From SB11 sp965222995 (GTDB lineage: Bacteria > Bacteroidota > Bacteroidia > UBA8524), in the NCBI GenBank assembly GCA_965222995.1, contig OZ244977.1:3410001-3474000 (forward strand): a DNA stretch of 64,000 nt, written 5' to 3'. Positions 1 to 9,204 of the stretch are shown here, one piece after another (position 1 is the stretch's first letter; every line of letters starts with the position of its first letter). The translations under genes and the position numbers were made by a program. The notes under the pieces were generated by a model that saw only the letters and a list, made by a program, of their open reading frames with translations, had not been told where the DNA came from and ran no database searches.

Positions 1-1
1 A

Positions 2-526
2 AGCTTCCCTTTCTCTTTTGCACTTCGTCGCTCAAGTACAGGCGAGTTAATTACCAACGGGCAAGAGGTAAAATACCACGATACATTAGGGTTAGTATTT
101 ACAGTTGATTTAGATAATGAATTATACTGGGATAGAAATAAACGCTATACCTATGTATTTTCAATAGATAGCAAAGGAGAGATGTTGTTACTATTCCCTC
201 GTAATATTACAGGAGAAAACACCTACCCCTTAATGAACAGAAGGACGTACGAAATTCGCCAGAATGCACCACTAGGACCGAAACGCTTATTTAGAATTAC
301 TGACAGTACAGGCTATATGAACTACCTAATGCTTACTTCGGCTGAGCCCATTAATAACCTTGATATTTTTAAGCAAGAGGGTGTTTTTAAACAAGAAAAA
401 GAGCGTGGAGGCTCAGACTTAGAAAAACTTTTGGGTGGGGTAGGAGCATCAACCCGTAGTGAGTTAATAGCGCCTGCCAGTTGGTCAATTACCAGAATTT
501 CTGTAAAATGCGTACCTAGAAAATAA
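2..526 (+). CDS. C-terminal part of a DUF4384-type protein (partial)
   Basis: The reading frame is open from base 2, so the gene begins to the left of the window and only its last 174 codons are seen. The stretch around RYTYVFSIDSKGEMLLLFP (about 137-201) matches the core of DUF4384, a beta-rich domain often found at the C terminus of secreted or caspase-like bacterial proteins. An ATG at 182 lies inside that domain and is unlikely to be the true start. The stop is three bases before the CHASE2 gene, so the two are probably co-transcribed. The N-terminal domain and the function cannot be seen. Confidence 0.6.
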   Translation, partial: SFPFSFALRRSSTGELITNGQEVKYHDTLGLVFTVDLDNELYWDRNKRYTYVFSIDSKGEMLLLFPRNITGENTYPLMNRRTYEIRQNAPLGPKRLFRITDSTGYMNYLMLTSAEPINNLDIFKQEGVFKQEKERGGSDLEKLLGGVGASTRSELIAPASWSITRISVKCVPRK

Positions 527-529
527 CCC

Positions 530-1711
530 ATGCAGCGTAAGCATTTAGTAAGAGATAGCATAGGCTCTACCATTGCCGTTTTTTTGGTAATGGCAGCCTT
601 TGCTTATATACCTTTCAACCTAAAAATTTTAAATCCCATAAAACATGGGCTAAAAGATTTTCAGTTTAGCGATATATACTTCTCAAAAATTCAAAGTAAA
701 GCACCTATAGATACCAATATAGTTATTGTAAATATTGGGTATAACAATCGTTACCAGTTAGCGCAGCAATTAAAAACTATAAAAAAACACGAGCCTGCGG
801 TAATAGGTGTAGATGTCCTTTTCCGTAGTGATAAAGACCCAATGATAGATTCTTTATTACAAGAAGAAATTAATAGTACACCCAACTTGGTAATGGCTTC
901 TTACCTTACTGGAGAAGATAAAAATAACAGGTTTACAGAGCTTGATACCACCACCTTAAACTTAAAAAATCAAAATTGGGGCTTTATAAATTTTGTAGGC
1001 AAAAACGAGAGTTACCCTGTTAGGAAAATAAAGCCTTTTTATAAGCTTGCCCAGAAACAAGAAAACAGTTTTGCGGCTGCTATAGCACAAATGTTTGATG
1101 AGGAAGGGTATGAAAAGCTAAAACAACGCAATAAAGAATTTGAGATAATAAACTATAGCCGCAAGCAAGAACAATATGTAGTTATAGACGTAAACGAGCT
1201 GGAGCAAACAGACCTTTCTATACTTAAAGATAAGATAGTGCTAATGGGTTTTTTAGGGCCGGATGTTAATACACGGGTGTTAGAAGAAAGCCGTTTTACA
1301 CCCATGAATAAAAAGTATAGCGGAAAGTCTTTTCCTGATATGTATGGGGTAGTAATTCATGCTAACTTTTTAAGCTCTATTTTAGCCAAAGATTATATAA
1401 ATAAAATACCCTTTTGGCTTAGTATAGTAATTGCGTTTATTATATGTTTTGTTCATATATTCTTCTTCATAAAATATTATGTAAGACATCATAAGTTTTA
1501 CCATTTAGTTACTAAGCTAATACAGCTATTTACTTTTGTGTTAATGGTATACGTATCGTTTATGTTCCTTTCTTGGTTTGGGTTAGATGTAGATATGGGG
1601 GCAATTTTAGGGTCTATAGCATTATCGGTAGATGTTATATATTTTTATGATGGTTTTGTAACGTGGCTGCACGAAAAATACGGCTACGAAACCGTATTTG
1701 GACATCACTAA
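530..1711 (+). CDS. CHASE2 domain membrane protein
   Basis: 393 residues. One membrane segment at about 9-28 is followed by an extracytoplasmic region of about 250 residues, with the CHASE2-like pattern IVIVNIGYNNRYQLAQQL and VIGVDVLF near the start and KIVLMGFLG later. Three hydrophobic segments follow at about 290-312, 325-346 and 353-372. CHASE2 is an extracellular sensor that normally sits before a kinase, cyclase or other output domain; here the protein ends after the last membrane segment with no output domain. It follows the DUF4384 gene by three bases and precedes a FecR-like gene, so it probably works with them as a membrane sensor or scaffold. The ligand is unknown. Confidence 0.75.
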   Translation: MQRKHLVRDSIGSTIAVFLVMAAFAYIPFNLKILNPIKHGLKDFQFSDIYFSKIQSKAPIDTNIVIVNIGYNNRYQLAQQLKTIKKHEPAVIGVDVLFRSDKDPMIDSLLQEEINSTPNLVMASYLTGEDKNNRFTELDTTTLNLKNQNWGFINFVGKNESYPVRKIKPFYKLAQKQENSFAAAIAQMFDEEGYEKLKQRNKEFEIINYSRKQEQYVVIDVNELEQTDLSILKDKIVLMGFLGPDVNTRVLEESRFTPMNKKYSGKSFPDMYGVVIHANFLSSILAKDYINKIPFWLSIVIAFIICFVHIFFFIKYYVRHHKFYHLVTKLIQLFTFVLMVYVSFMFLSWFGLDVDMGAILGSIALSVDVIYFYDGFVTWLHEKYGYETVFGHH

Positions 1712-1771
1712 AAAGCTATTTACTATTTGTAGATTAAGGGTATTAATCTATGTAACCAAACAATTAAAGCC

Positions 1772-2713
1772 ATGAAAAAACTAAGTCTATTATTATTTGC
1801 CTTTATTTTTTCTTTGGCAGCTACAGCTGCCGAAAACGAATTTGTAGTTTTCTCTATAAAAGGCAAAGCAGAATATAAAACCAACAGAAGTAAAGACTGG
1901 AAAACAGTTATAGCCAAAACACCTTTTAACAAAGGCGATAAAATAAAACTAGATAACGGTGCTGAGCTTGTGTTGCTTTACAAAGAATACAAAACCTTAA
2001 AAATTAGTAAAAAAGGCACTTACAAAATTGATAAGCTAATTGCCAAAGCACAAAAAGCTAAAGTAGATGAAAGTACTGCCTACCTTAAGTTTATCTGGAA
2101 AGAGTTTAACAAAAAGCACAAAAACCCATCAGACTACCATACGGCATATATGAAAACTAAAGGAGGTGTTGATAGGGGAGGCTGTACTATGCCACTTATG
2201 CTAAGCCCTGCCTGCGGAGAGAAGATATTTTCGCCATCTATAACACTAGTATGGGATAAGGATACCGCTGCAAAAGACAATCAGTACACTGTAGTGTTTT
2301 ATCAAGATGAGTTGGAAGATTTAAAACTACTAGAAATGGATGTTGTGGGCAATAGTCTTAGCCTTTCATCACAAACCTTTTGGATAAAACCGGGAAAAAA
2401 ATACTATTGGGTAGTATACGCTAAAGGAACACCCAACTGTGCTCGCTACTCATTTGAGCTGATTAAAGAAGTAGCCTTTAACAACCTGTTGGTGGAAGCA
2501 CAAACTATGTTTGAGAAGTCAGAAAAAACACCATTAGATGCTATAAAAGCTGGAAGCTGGCTAGAAGCCAACGGACTAATGCAGCAAGCTGGTAAATATT
2601 ATTACAAGGCCTTAGAAATCTCAAAATTTGCTGAGGAATATAAGATACTCTATAGCGGCTGGTTAGCCAGAGCAGGTAAACTGAATGAGGCAAAAAAATG
2701 GTGGGTTAATTAG
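1772..2713 (+). CDS. Secreted FecR-like protein with C-terminal TPR-like helices
   Basis: 313 residues starting with a clear signal peptide (MKKLSLLLFAFIFSLAATAAE). Residues about 25-90 (VVFSIKGKAEY, FNKGDKIKLDNGAELVLLYKEYKTLKI) resemble a FecR-type beta domain, which usually senses or scaffolds in the periplasm. The middle region (about 130-235) looks like a beta sandwich, and the last 70 residues resemble a TPR pair (ALEISKFAEEYKILYSGWLARAGKLNEAKKW). It is the third gene of the cluster with DUF4384 and CHASE2. Its stop overlaps the stop of the convergent glycosyltransferase by four bases. The exact function is unknown. Confidence 0.6.
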   Translation: MKKLSLLLFAFIFSLAATAAENEFVVFSIKGKAEYKTNRSKDWKTVIAKTPFNKGDKIKLDNGAELVLLYKEYKTLKISKKGTYKIDKLIAKAQKAKVDESTAYLKFIWKEFNKKHKNPSDYHTAYMKTKGGVDRGGCTMPLMLSPACGEKIFSPSITLVWDKDTAAKDNQYTVVFYQDELEDLKLLEMDVVGNSLSLSSQTFWIKPGKKYYWVVYAKGTPNCARYSFELIKEVAFNNLLVEAQTMFEKSEKTPLDAIKAGSWLEANGLMQQAGKYYYKALEISKFAEEYKILYSGWLARAGKLNEAKKWWVN

Positions 2714-4278
2714 TAAGAAGAATAAATTTTAAGTTCAGCATTCCCCTGTTTAAACTCTTTCACTAACTGTAAGCTATCATTATTTTCAATAGTGGCATAA
2801 AAGTTTTTCGGAGTAATATTGCCCGTAACCCAGTAGTTATATTCTTGCGTTGTATCCATACTGGTACTAAACCAAATATCTTCTTTTTTAAACCCTGATT
2901 GCCAATTGTTTAAAGCGTTAGAGTGAACAAAATCACAATAAATTTTATCTTCTTTAGAGTAAGAAGCCTCAAAATAGTTAACCATTTCTTGCTGAACTAA
3001 AACCACGTTTTTGTAGTAAGGTGTAGTTTCGCTAATATGTGTGGTGGTAGCAAGAAAATAAAAATTTACGCCTAAAATAATAGCAAAAAAACCTGTACCA
3101 AAATACTTATTGTGTTTCAGTTGGCTTAACAAGCCAAAGCATAGTAGTAAGCAAAAAGGTAAACAAATAAGGAGATACCTATCTGTAAAAAAGTTAATAG
3201 CACTAAACAAAATGTAAATTAAGATGAAAAGAAACGACACTAACATAATTTCATCTTGCACTTTGAATTCTGTTTCAACAGCAACCAAATAAAGAGAAAA
3301 AATAATAGTGCTGACAACAACAAAAATTAATACAGCTAAAAAGTGATTAGTGGGCCAAAAACCAAAGAGAAACTTATACTGGGCAAAGTATAGTGCAGAA
3401 ATTATCAACCTAAACTTTAGCGGTACTTTCTTGTGGAAGAAGAGAAATAAAAAGGCAAAAGAAATATAAATCCAAAAGCGATAATCATACTCAAACAATG
3501 CTCGAAAAACACTTCTCACCATATATTCTATCGAGCGAAAATTAAACACTAGCAAGCCAATATGCTCAGGGTAAAAAATGTAACCGAATTTTATTTTTTG
3601 GATTATAAAAAAGGCAATAAGGGGCAATAACGGATAAAAGAAAGGGAGTTGGCGTTTAACAAAGCTAGCCGAGAATACTTTTTCTTTATTAATAAAAATT
3701 GACTTTACAACATTCCATATTCCTAGCGCGAATAAAAAAACGACCCCAGTTTCCTTAGTAAGAAGTAATGCCGAGGCTGCAATAAAAAAGAGAACAGGCT
3801 TTTGTTTTAGGTAAAAATAAAAGGTTAAGAGCGCAAATAAAGCCAACATCATTTCAGGATACACCATTACTGACTGACCAATGAACATAGGAAACGAAGC
3901 GAGACCGATGACAACAAGAACCGAAAAGAAACCGGATAAAAACTCTTTGCCAATTCTAAAAGCAACAAACAAGGTACATAGTGAAACTATAAGAGCAAAA
4001 ACATGGGAATTTGTAATAGTATTAGCGAAAAGAAATAAAAAAAGACCTGTGGTAAAGTGAAACATCATAGGATGACCCCTTGACAAATCTTCACTTATTG
4101 CTCCCGGAAGCGGGGAAGGACCATTATTTGCCATTTCTTGAACTGCAGGACCATACACCCACGCTTCATCCCAATAATAGGGGAGGTTTATTGCTTCTAA
4201 CCTTAGCAGCACAAAACAACATAAGACAAGAAACAAAAGAATATAAGGAAATGATTTTTTAAGAGCTGCTCCGTTCAT
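2710..4278 (-). CDS. Polytopic membrane glycosyltransferase, GT39-like
   Basis: 522 residues with about ten or more hydrophobic segments. After the first membrane helix comes YYWDEAW with D37 and E38, the acidic pair typical of the first periplasmic loop of GT39/ArnT-like (GT-C fold) glycosyltransferases, followed by a GHPMMFHFTTGLF stretch resembling the family's HPP motif. These enzymes move a sugar from a polyprenyl-phosphate carrier to a protein or glycan on the periplasmic side. The acceptor cannot be told. The start is an ATG at 4278. Confidence 0.6.
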   Translation of the reverse strand: MNGAALKKSFPYILLFLVLCCFVLLRLEAINLPYYWDEAWVYGPAVQEMANNGPSPLPGAISEDLSRGHPMMFHFTTGLFLFLFANTITNSHVFALIVSLCTLFVAFRIGKEFLSGFFSVLVVIGLASFPMFIGQSVMVYPEMMLALFALLTFYFYLKQKPVLFFIAASALLLTKETGVVFLFALGIWNVVKSIFINKEKVFSASFVKRQLPFFYPLLPLIAFFIIQKIKFGYIFYPEHIGLLVFNFRSIEYMVRSVFRALFEYDYRFWIYISFAFLFLFFHKKVPLKFRLIISALYFAQYKFLFGFWPTNHFLAVLIFVVVSTIIFSLYLVAVETEFKVQDEIMLVSFLFILIYILFSAINFFTDRYLLICLPFCLLLCFGLLSQLKHNKYFGTGFFAIILGVNFYFLATTTHISETTPYYKNVVLVQQEMVNYFEASYSKEDKIYCDFVHSNALNNWQSGFKKEDIWFSTSMDTTQEYNYWVTGNITPKNFYATIENNDSLQLVKEFKQGNAELKIYSSY

Positions 4279-4350
4279 TTTACAACAATTGCAAAGCTCA
4301 AAAATATGTTATTTCATGATGAAGATAATTATATATAAACAGCGAATTAT

Positions 4351-4389
4351 AAAAAAGTGGCATCATACCCCTTTCATATTATAATGCCA
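4351..4389 (-). terminator. Intrinsic terminator of the ATP-grasp gene
   Basis: Read on the minus strand, TGGCATTAT pairs with ATGATGCCA (nine pairs, one of them a G-U wobble), and the right arm is followed by six T residues. It begins two bases after the ATP-grasp stop codon. Confidence 0.6.
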
Positions 4390-4390
4390 T

Positions 4391-5365
4391 TTAAGCTACA
4401 GACTCTAAGCTTTCCAACTCAGCTTTCAAATACTCAGCAATTCTATACATACCGCTATATCTATTCTTTGTTTTACTCTCTGCCCCGGAGTTATAGTTGG
4501 TGTTAGTGTTTACATCATATACCACAGTTTTTCCAGATGCATCCTTAACGTACTCAATAGCCCCAATCTTAATACCCGAGGCATTTAAAAAGTCTTTGTA
4601 CTGCTGCAAGTCTTTACGAGTGTAATCTTCTATTATCTTAAACTTGCTTGCTGTTTCACCATCAGAGTCGTTTGGTGTTGCGGGGCAAAACTCATCACCA
4701 ATATTGCAAGAGTCGGCAGGGCAAAGCTCAAACCCTCCCGTGCTATCAATACTCACTGCATAATAAAACTCACCACCTATAAACTCCATTCGTGTTATTC
4801 GCCCGTCTTGTGGCTTAATGTACTCTTGCACTAGCAATACTCCATCTAGAGACTCAGGAACAGTGTTTACCTTAATATCTTTTTCCAGCTGCGCTATGGA
4901 TTGGTATAATTTTACACCAAGCCCTTTCCCTCCACGGTTAGGTTTAATAATATAAGGAAATATATTTAGCTCTTTTGCCGCTACAAGCAAGTCTTTTTTA
5001 TTATTAACTACAATAGTTTTTGGCGTATAAATGCCAAAGCGAGTAAGTGCTAATTGCTGCTCAGATTTACGCACTTCTAAAGTAAGTGCATTGCGGTTAT
5101 TAATTACCTTTCGTTGATGAAATTCTAGCCAAGAAAGGATAGACTCTGTTAACTCAATAGCATAGCGGTGCTCCCTTGAGTGCGCCGAGGCGCTCATTCT
5201 GTTGTAAAAAACACCTTCGGGAGGGACATCGGCAAGGTTAAGTTTGCCATCATTAATAAACCAATTGCAGTAGGGGACTTTAAGTTCTTCTAAGGATTTG
5301 AACAAGGGTTCTACCCATGCTTCATTTTCATGGATAACGTAGACTTTTGATTGTTTTTTTGTCAT
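4391..5365 (-). CDS. ATP-grasp family ligase (RimK-like)
   Basis: 324 residues. It has the ATP-grasp layout: a pre-ATP-grasp N-terminal domain, then PYIIKPNRGGKGLGVKLY (lysine and glycine-rich loop for ATP), LLVQEYIKP (adenine-binding strand), RMEFIGGEFYYAVS, and a C-terminal VVYDVNTNTNYN whose D and N residues would bind Mg2+. Such enzymes ligate a carboxylate to an amine through an acyl-phosphate; RimK-type members add amino acids to proteins or peptides. No neighbour reveals the substrate. The start is the ATG at 5365, and a terminator follows the stop. Confidence 0.7.
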   Translation of the reverse strand: MTKKQSKVYVIHENEAWVEPLFKSLEELKVPYCNWFINDGKLNLADVPPEGVFYNRMSASAHSREHRYAIELTESILSWLEFHQRKVINNRNALTLEVRKSEQQLALTRFGIYTPKTIVVNNKKDLLVAAKELNIFPYIIKPNRGGKGLGVKLYQSIAQLEKDIKVNTVPESLDGVLLVQEYIKPQDGRITRMEFIGGEFYYAVSIDSTGGFELCPADSCNIGDEFCPATPNDSDGETASKFKIIEDYTRKDLQQYKDFLNASGIKIGAIEYVKDASGKTVVYDVNTNTNYNSGAESKTKNRYSGMYRIAEYLKAELESLESVA

Positions 5366-5582
5366 TTTTAAATTGTTTGTATCCCAAAAGGAGAAAACAA
5401 TTCTTATAACAAAAAAAGCTTCTCCTATTTGGAAAAGCTTTGTAATATTTTTCTGTATAATACTGACCTACAATACCTTTCCTTGTTGCTTTAAACAACA
5501 AGTACAACAAGTATTTATGCAAGTCATCATTTTCACTATTCAAAAATAATTAATAATTCTTTTAGAACAATCTATTTGAAAC

Positions 5583-5613
5583 AAAAAAAGCCCGCCGAGT
5601 ATTCGACGGGCTT
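5583..5613 (-). terminator. Intrinsic terminator of the T9SS protein gene
   Basis: On the minus strand AAGCCCGTCGA pairs with TCGGCGGGCTT across an ATAC loop (11 pairs including one G-U), followed by seven T residues. It lies 20 bases after the stop of the gene at 5633-9010. Confidence 0.85.
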
Positions 5614-5632
5614 AACTATAATTAAAAGAAGG

Positions 5633-8600
5633 TTATTTTATAATAACCACTTTAGTAGTACCCATTGAAGTTGGAGTAGCAATGTTTACAAAGTAAACAC
5701 CTGTGTTTAAGCTTGAAGTATTGATACGTACATTTTGAGTTCCGAAAGCATTGTCAGCTTCATAAGCGTTAACAACCACTTTTCCGGTAATATCACTCAC
5801 AGTAACTTTAACATTTTCAGCAGTTGCCATATCAAACTCAACATTAACAGTATTTTGAGCAGGGTTAGGATATACTTTAGCTTCAACTTTACGTAAAACC
5901 TCAGCAACACTTACTACACTTATTTGATAAGTATCACTGTCTGAACCACAACCTGACATTGCTACTAACTTAACAGTATAAGTACCACCGTTTACATAAG
6001 TATGCGTAGGGTCTTTATCAGTACTTGTGTTACCGTCGCCAAAATCCCAGCTGTATGACTCTGCATTTAATGAAGAGTTTGTGAAAGTAACAACAGCATT
6101 ACTTTGTTGGATAGTAGCTTGAGCAGTAGCAGGCTCATATTTAATAGCTGAATTGTAGTTCTCGTTTTGAGGATCCCACTTAGTCCAGCAATCTGTCCAG
6201 TCGTTAGCAGGGTCAATAGCACCACGGTATGTAGTAGTAGTAAAGAACCCTCCGCCTAATTTAGCATCAGTAAAGCTAGCACCGGTTAGTAGTGGTGAAG
6301 TAGCAGTAGGGGCAAAATCGCGGATAGCTCCGTTAGCATTGTATGGGTCAGCTAAGTTAAGGTCAGTAGGGTTAGTAATAGTGGTGTTGTTGAATGAAGG
6401 AGTGTTAGCCCAAGTGTTAATATCAAAAGCAGAGTTGCTTAAGAAGTTATTGCTAGACATACCACCCACAACATTGTTTTTGAAGCCCATATCACCGTTT
6501 TGAGCATTTTGACCTGAAGCAGCACCGTCTATAAATATACCGTTAGGGTAACCAACAATTGCAGAGTTAAATATAGATGTTGCAGAGTTACGGCGTAACT
6601 GAGCAGCACGCTTATAGTTAGGGTTAATAGAAGCTGATAATGTGTTTGCAGGCCCAACAACAGTAATGTTAGAGAATACAGGGGCTGTTTGAGGTGTTGC
6701 AGCAGAACCTGCACCATCGTTATCATGCTCAAAAGCTGAAGATGATCCAGAACCAGGGTCAGCTACAGCGGGGTCTCTAACTATTATACCAAACTGAACA
6801 TGTCCAGAGTAACCAAAGTCGCAATCAAAATCATCATCCCATCCACGGTTAGCAATAATGTATTTAGCGTTTACAGTACCACCAAACCACTCATAAGAGT
6901 CATCGTTAGCTTCAGTTACTTGGATGTAACGTAAAGTTGTTCCGCTACCTACACCACCTAAAGTAAGTGAGTTAATTTCTTGGTTAGGTTGGAAAGGAAC
7001 ACCTGCATACTCTATACGAACATACTCTAAATGACCTGAGTTATCTGCATCGTTAGTACCACCAAATAAACCTTTTACCGGGTCAAGACCACCTTCAATA
7101 AGAGCCTCACCACCTGAAGCGTTTATTCTTGCATTACCTAATAAGATAACACCGCCCCAAGAACCACGAGTACGAGAACCGGCAGCTTCATTTGAAGTAA
7201 ATACGATAGGCTCTGTTTTAGTACCGATAGCATTTAATTTAGAACCGCGAGTGATAATTAAAGTACCTTTAGTTGCAGCATCACCTTTAATTACAGTACC
7301 TTTTTCAATAGTTAATGTAGAGTTGTTTGTTACATATATAAAACTTTTTAACTCATATACTTTGTCGTTAGTCCAGTTAGTGTTTGAGGTGATATCACCG
7401 GCAACAACAACTACAGGAGAAACGATAGAAGTTACATTAACTGTTTTAGTAGTTGTTTTAGGAGGACAGTTTCCGTTACGAACAGTTAACTTAATGGTAT
7501 AAATACCATTAGACGAATAAGTGTAAGGAGCAGGGTTAGCTGTTGTGAAAACATCGTTAGCAGAGTTAGGATCACCAAAATCCCACTCATAAGTAGTTAC
7601 GTTTGATGAAGAGTTGTTAGTTACTGAAACCATTGCTGCTCCTGTAGTAGCTTGGTTAGTAGAAAAATCTGCAGTAGCAGTATAGTCTATACCTTTAGTG
7701 TAGTCTTCGTTTTGAGGATCCCACTTACACCAGCACTCAGTCCAGTCGTTATTAGGGTCAATAGCACCACGGAAAGTAGTAGTAGTAAAGAAGTTATCTA
7801 ATTTAGAATCAGTAAAATCAGCACCAGAAACTAATGCAGAAGTAGTTTTAGGTACTAAATTAGGGTTCGTTAAATTATAAGCATCTTCCAAGTCTAAGTC
7901 TTTAGGGTTAACAATAGTACTGTTGTTAAATGAAGGAGTATTAGCCCACGTAACGATATCGAAAGCAGAGTTACTTTGATATGTTAAAGTAGCCATACCA
8001 CCCACAACATTGTTTTTGAACCCCATATCGCCATTTTGAGCATTTTGGCCTGAAGCAGCACCGTCTATAAAGATACCGTTAGGATAACCAACGATGGCAG
8101 AGTTAAAGATAGAAGTTGCAGAGTTACGACGCAACTGAGCAGCACGCTTATAATTAGCGTTGATATTAGAAGTTAATGTTTCTAATGGACCAATTACAGT
8201 CATGTTTGAGAAAACAGGCTTTGTTTGGGGAGTAGCAGAAGTACCACCACCATCATTGTCATGCTCAAAAGCAGATGATGATCCTGAGCCCGGGTCAGCT
8301 ACAGCAGGGTCGCGGTATACAATACCAAACTGAATTTTACCTGAGAAACCCGCATCACAGTCAAAATCATCATCCCAACCGCGGTTAGCAATTAGGTATT
8401 TACCGTTTACAGTACCACCAAACCACTCGTAAGAATCGTCATTACCTTCTGTAACCATTATATGATCTATTTGTGTACCACTACCTACACCACCTAAAGT
8501 AAGTGAGTTAATTTCTTGGTTCGGTTGGAAAGGAATACCTGCATATTCAATACGTACATAACTCATTTTACCTGAGTTATCCGCATCGTCATTACCACCG

Positions 8601-9010
8601 TATAAACCTTTAACAGGGTCTAAACCTCCCTCAACAAGACCTTCACCACCGGCAGAGTTTATTTTAGCTTTACCTAATAAGATAACACCACCCCAAGAAC
8701 CACGAGTACGAGAACCGGCAGCTTGGTTAGATGTGAAAACGATAGGCTTCTCTGGAGTACCTACAGCATCAATTTTTGCTCCGCGAGTAATAATTAAAGT
8801 ACCTTTAGTAGCAAAGTCTCCAAGAATCACTGTTCCTGGCTCAATAGTTAAAGTAGCATTGTTAGTTACATAAACAAATGCTTTTAGTTCATAAACATTG
8901 TTAGCTGTCCATGTAGTGTTTGATGTAATGTCAGAGTTGACAACTACAGTTTGAGCAAACGCTATACTCGCTGCAACAATGGCAAAGAATGTAAAAATTA
9001 GTTTTTTCAT
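5633..9010 (-). CDS. T9SS-secreted protein with two long repeats and two PKD domains
   Basis: 1125 residues. A signal peptide (about 1-20, ending SIAFAQ) is followed by two near-identical units of about 510 residues, starting near residues 22 and 535. Each opens with DITSNT.W...YELK and contains SRTRGSWGGVILLG and GSGSSSAFEHDND, and each ends in a PKD-like domain (WDFGD motif, about 450-525 and 970-1035). The last 80 residues (VYPNPAQNTVNVEF through TTKVVIIK) are a type A sorting domain for the type IX secretion system, so the protein should be exported and attached to or released from the surface. The TonB-dependent receptor lies directly upstream in the same direction, and the two probably handle one substrate, which is unknown. 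Confidence 0.85.
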   Translation of the reverse strand: MKKLIFTFFAIVAASIAFAQTVVVNSDITSNTTWTANNVYELKAFVYVTNNATLTIEPGTVILGDFATKGTLIITRGAKIDAVGTPEKPIVFTSNQAAGSRTRGSWGGVILLGKAKINSAGGEGLVEGGLDPVKGLYGGNDDADNSGKMSYVRIEYAGIPFQPNQEINSLTLGGVGSGTQIDHIMVTEGNDDSYEWFGGTVNGKYLIANRGWDDDFDCDAGFSGKIQFGIVYRDPAVADPGSGSSSAFEHDNDGGGTSATPQTKPVFSNMTVIGPLETLTSNINANYKRAAQLRRNSATSIFNSAIVGYPNGIFIDGAASGQNAQNGDMGFKNNVVGGMATLTYQSNSAFDIVTWANTPSFNNSTIVNPKDLDLEDAYNLTNPNLVPKTTSALVSGADFTDSKLDNFFTTTTFRGAIDPNNDWTECWCKWDPQNEDYTKGIDYTATADFSTNQATTGAAMVSVTNNSSSNVTTYEWDFGDPNSANDVFTTANPAPYTYSSNGIYTIKLTVRNGNCPPKTTTKTVNVTSIVSPVVVVAGDITSNTNWTNDKVYELKSFIYVTNNSTLTIEKGTVIKGDAATKGTLIITRGSKLNAIGTKTEPIVFTSNEAAGSRTRGSWGGVILLGNARINASGGEALIEGGLDPVKGLFGGTNDADNSGHLEYVRIEYAGVPFQPNQEINSLTLGGVGSGTTLRYIQVTEANDDSYEWFGGTVNAKYIIANRGWDDDFDCDFGYSGHVQFGIIVRDPAVADPGSGSSSAFEHDNDGAGSAATPQTAPVFSNITVVGPANTLSASINPNYKRAAQLRRNSATSIFNSAIVGYPNGIFIDGAASGQNAQNGDMGFKNNVVGGMSSNNFLSNSAFDINTWANTPSFNNTTITNPTDLNLADPYNANGAIRDFAPTATSPLLTGASFTDAKLGGGFFTTTTYRGAIDPANDWTDCWTKWDPQNENYNSAIKYEPATAQATIQQSNAVVTFTNSSLNAESYSWDFGDGNTSTDKDPTHTYVNGGTYTVKLVAMSGCGSDSDTYQISVVSVAEVLRKVEAKVYPNPAQNTVNVEFDMATAENVKVTVSDITGKVVVNAYEADNAFGTQNVRINTSSLNTGVYFVNIATPTSMGTTKVVIIK

Positions 9011-9157
9011 GTTATTTGGATGATTTTCTTTAAGTGCAAGATTAGAAGCTACATTTAGTATGATTGTTAATTTTGGGTTAAAAGAATGTTAATAGACACA
9101 GCTCATATCAGGCCTTCCGGCAAAATGAATACAAAGTTATTTTATTGTAAGCGGCAT

Positions 9158-9181
9158 AAAAAAAGGGGCTAACAGCCCCTT
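9158..9181 (-). terminator. Intrinsic terminator of the TonB-dependent receptor gene
   Basis: On the minus strand AAGGGGCT pairs with AGCCCCTT around a three-base loop, followed by a run of T. It lies 24 bases after the receptor stop codon and would separate the receptor from the T9SS gene in transcription. Confidence 0.8.
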
Positions 9182-9204
9182 CAATACCTTAACATTTTGT
9201 TAAA

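Noticed and set aside
5328..5543. A minus-strand open frame of 71 codons upstream of the ATP-grasp gene
   Set aside because: It overlaps the ATP-grasp start in another frame, has unusual composition and no family resemblance, and sits in a likely promoter region.
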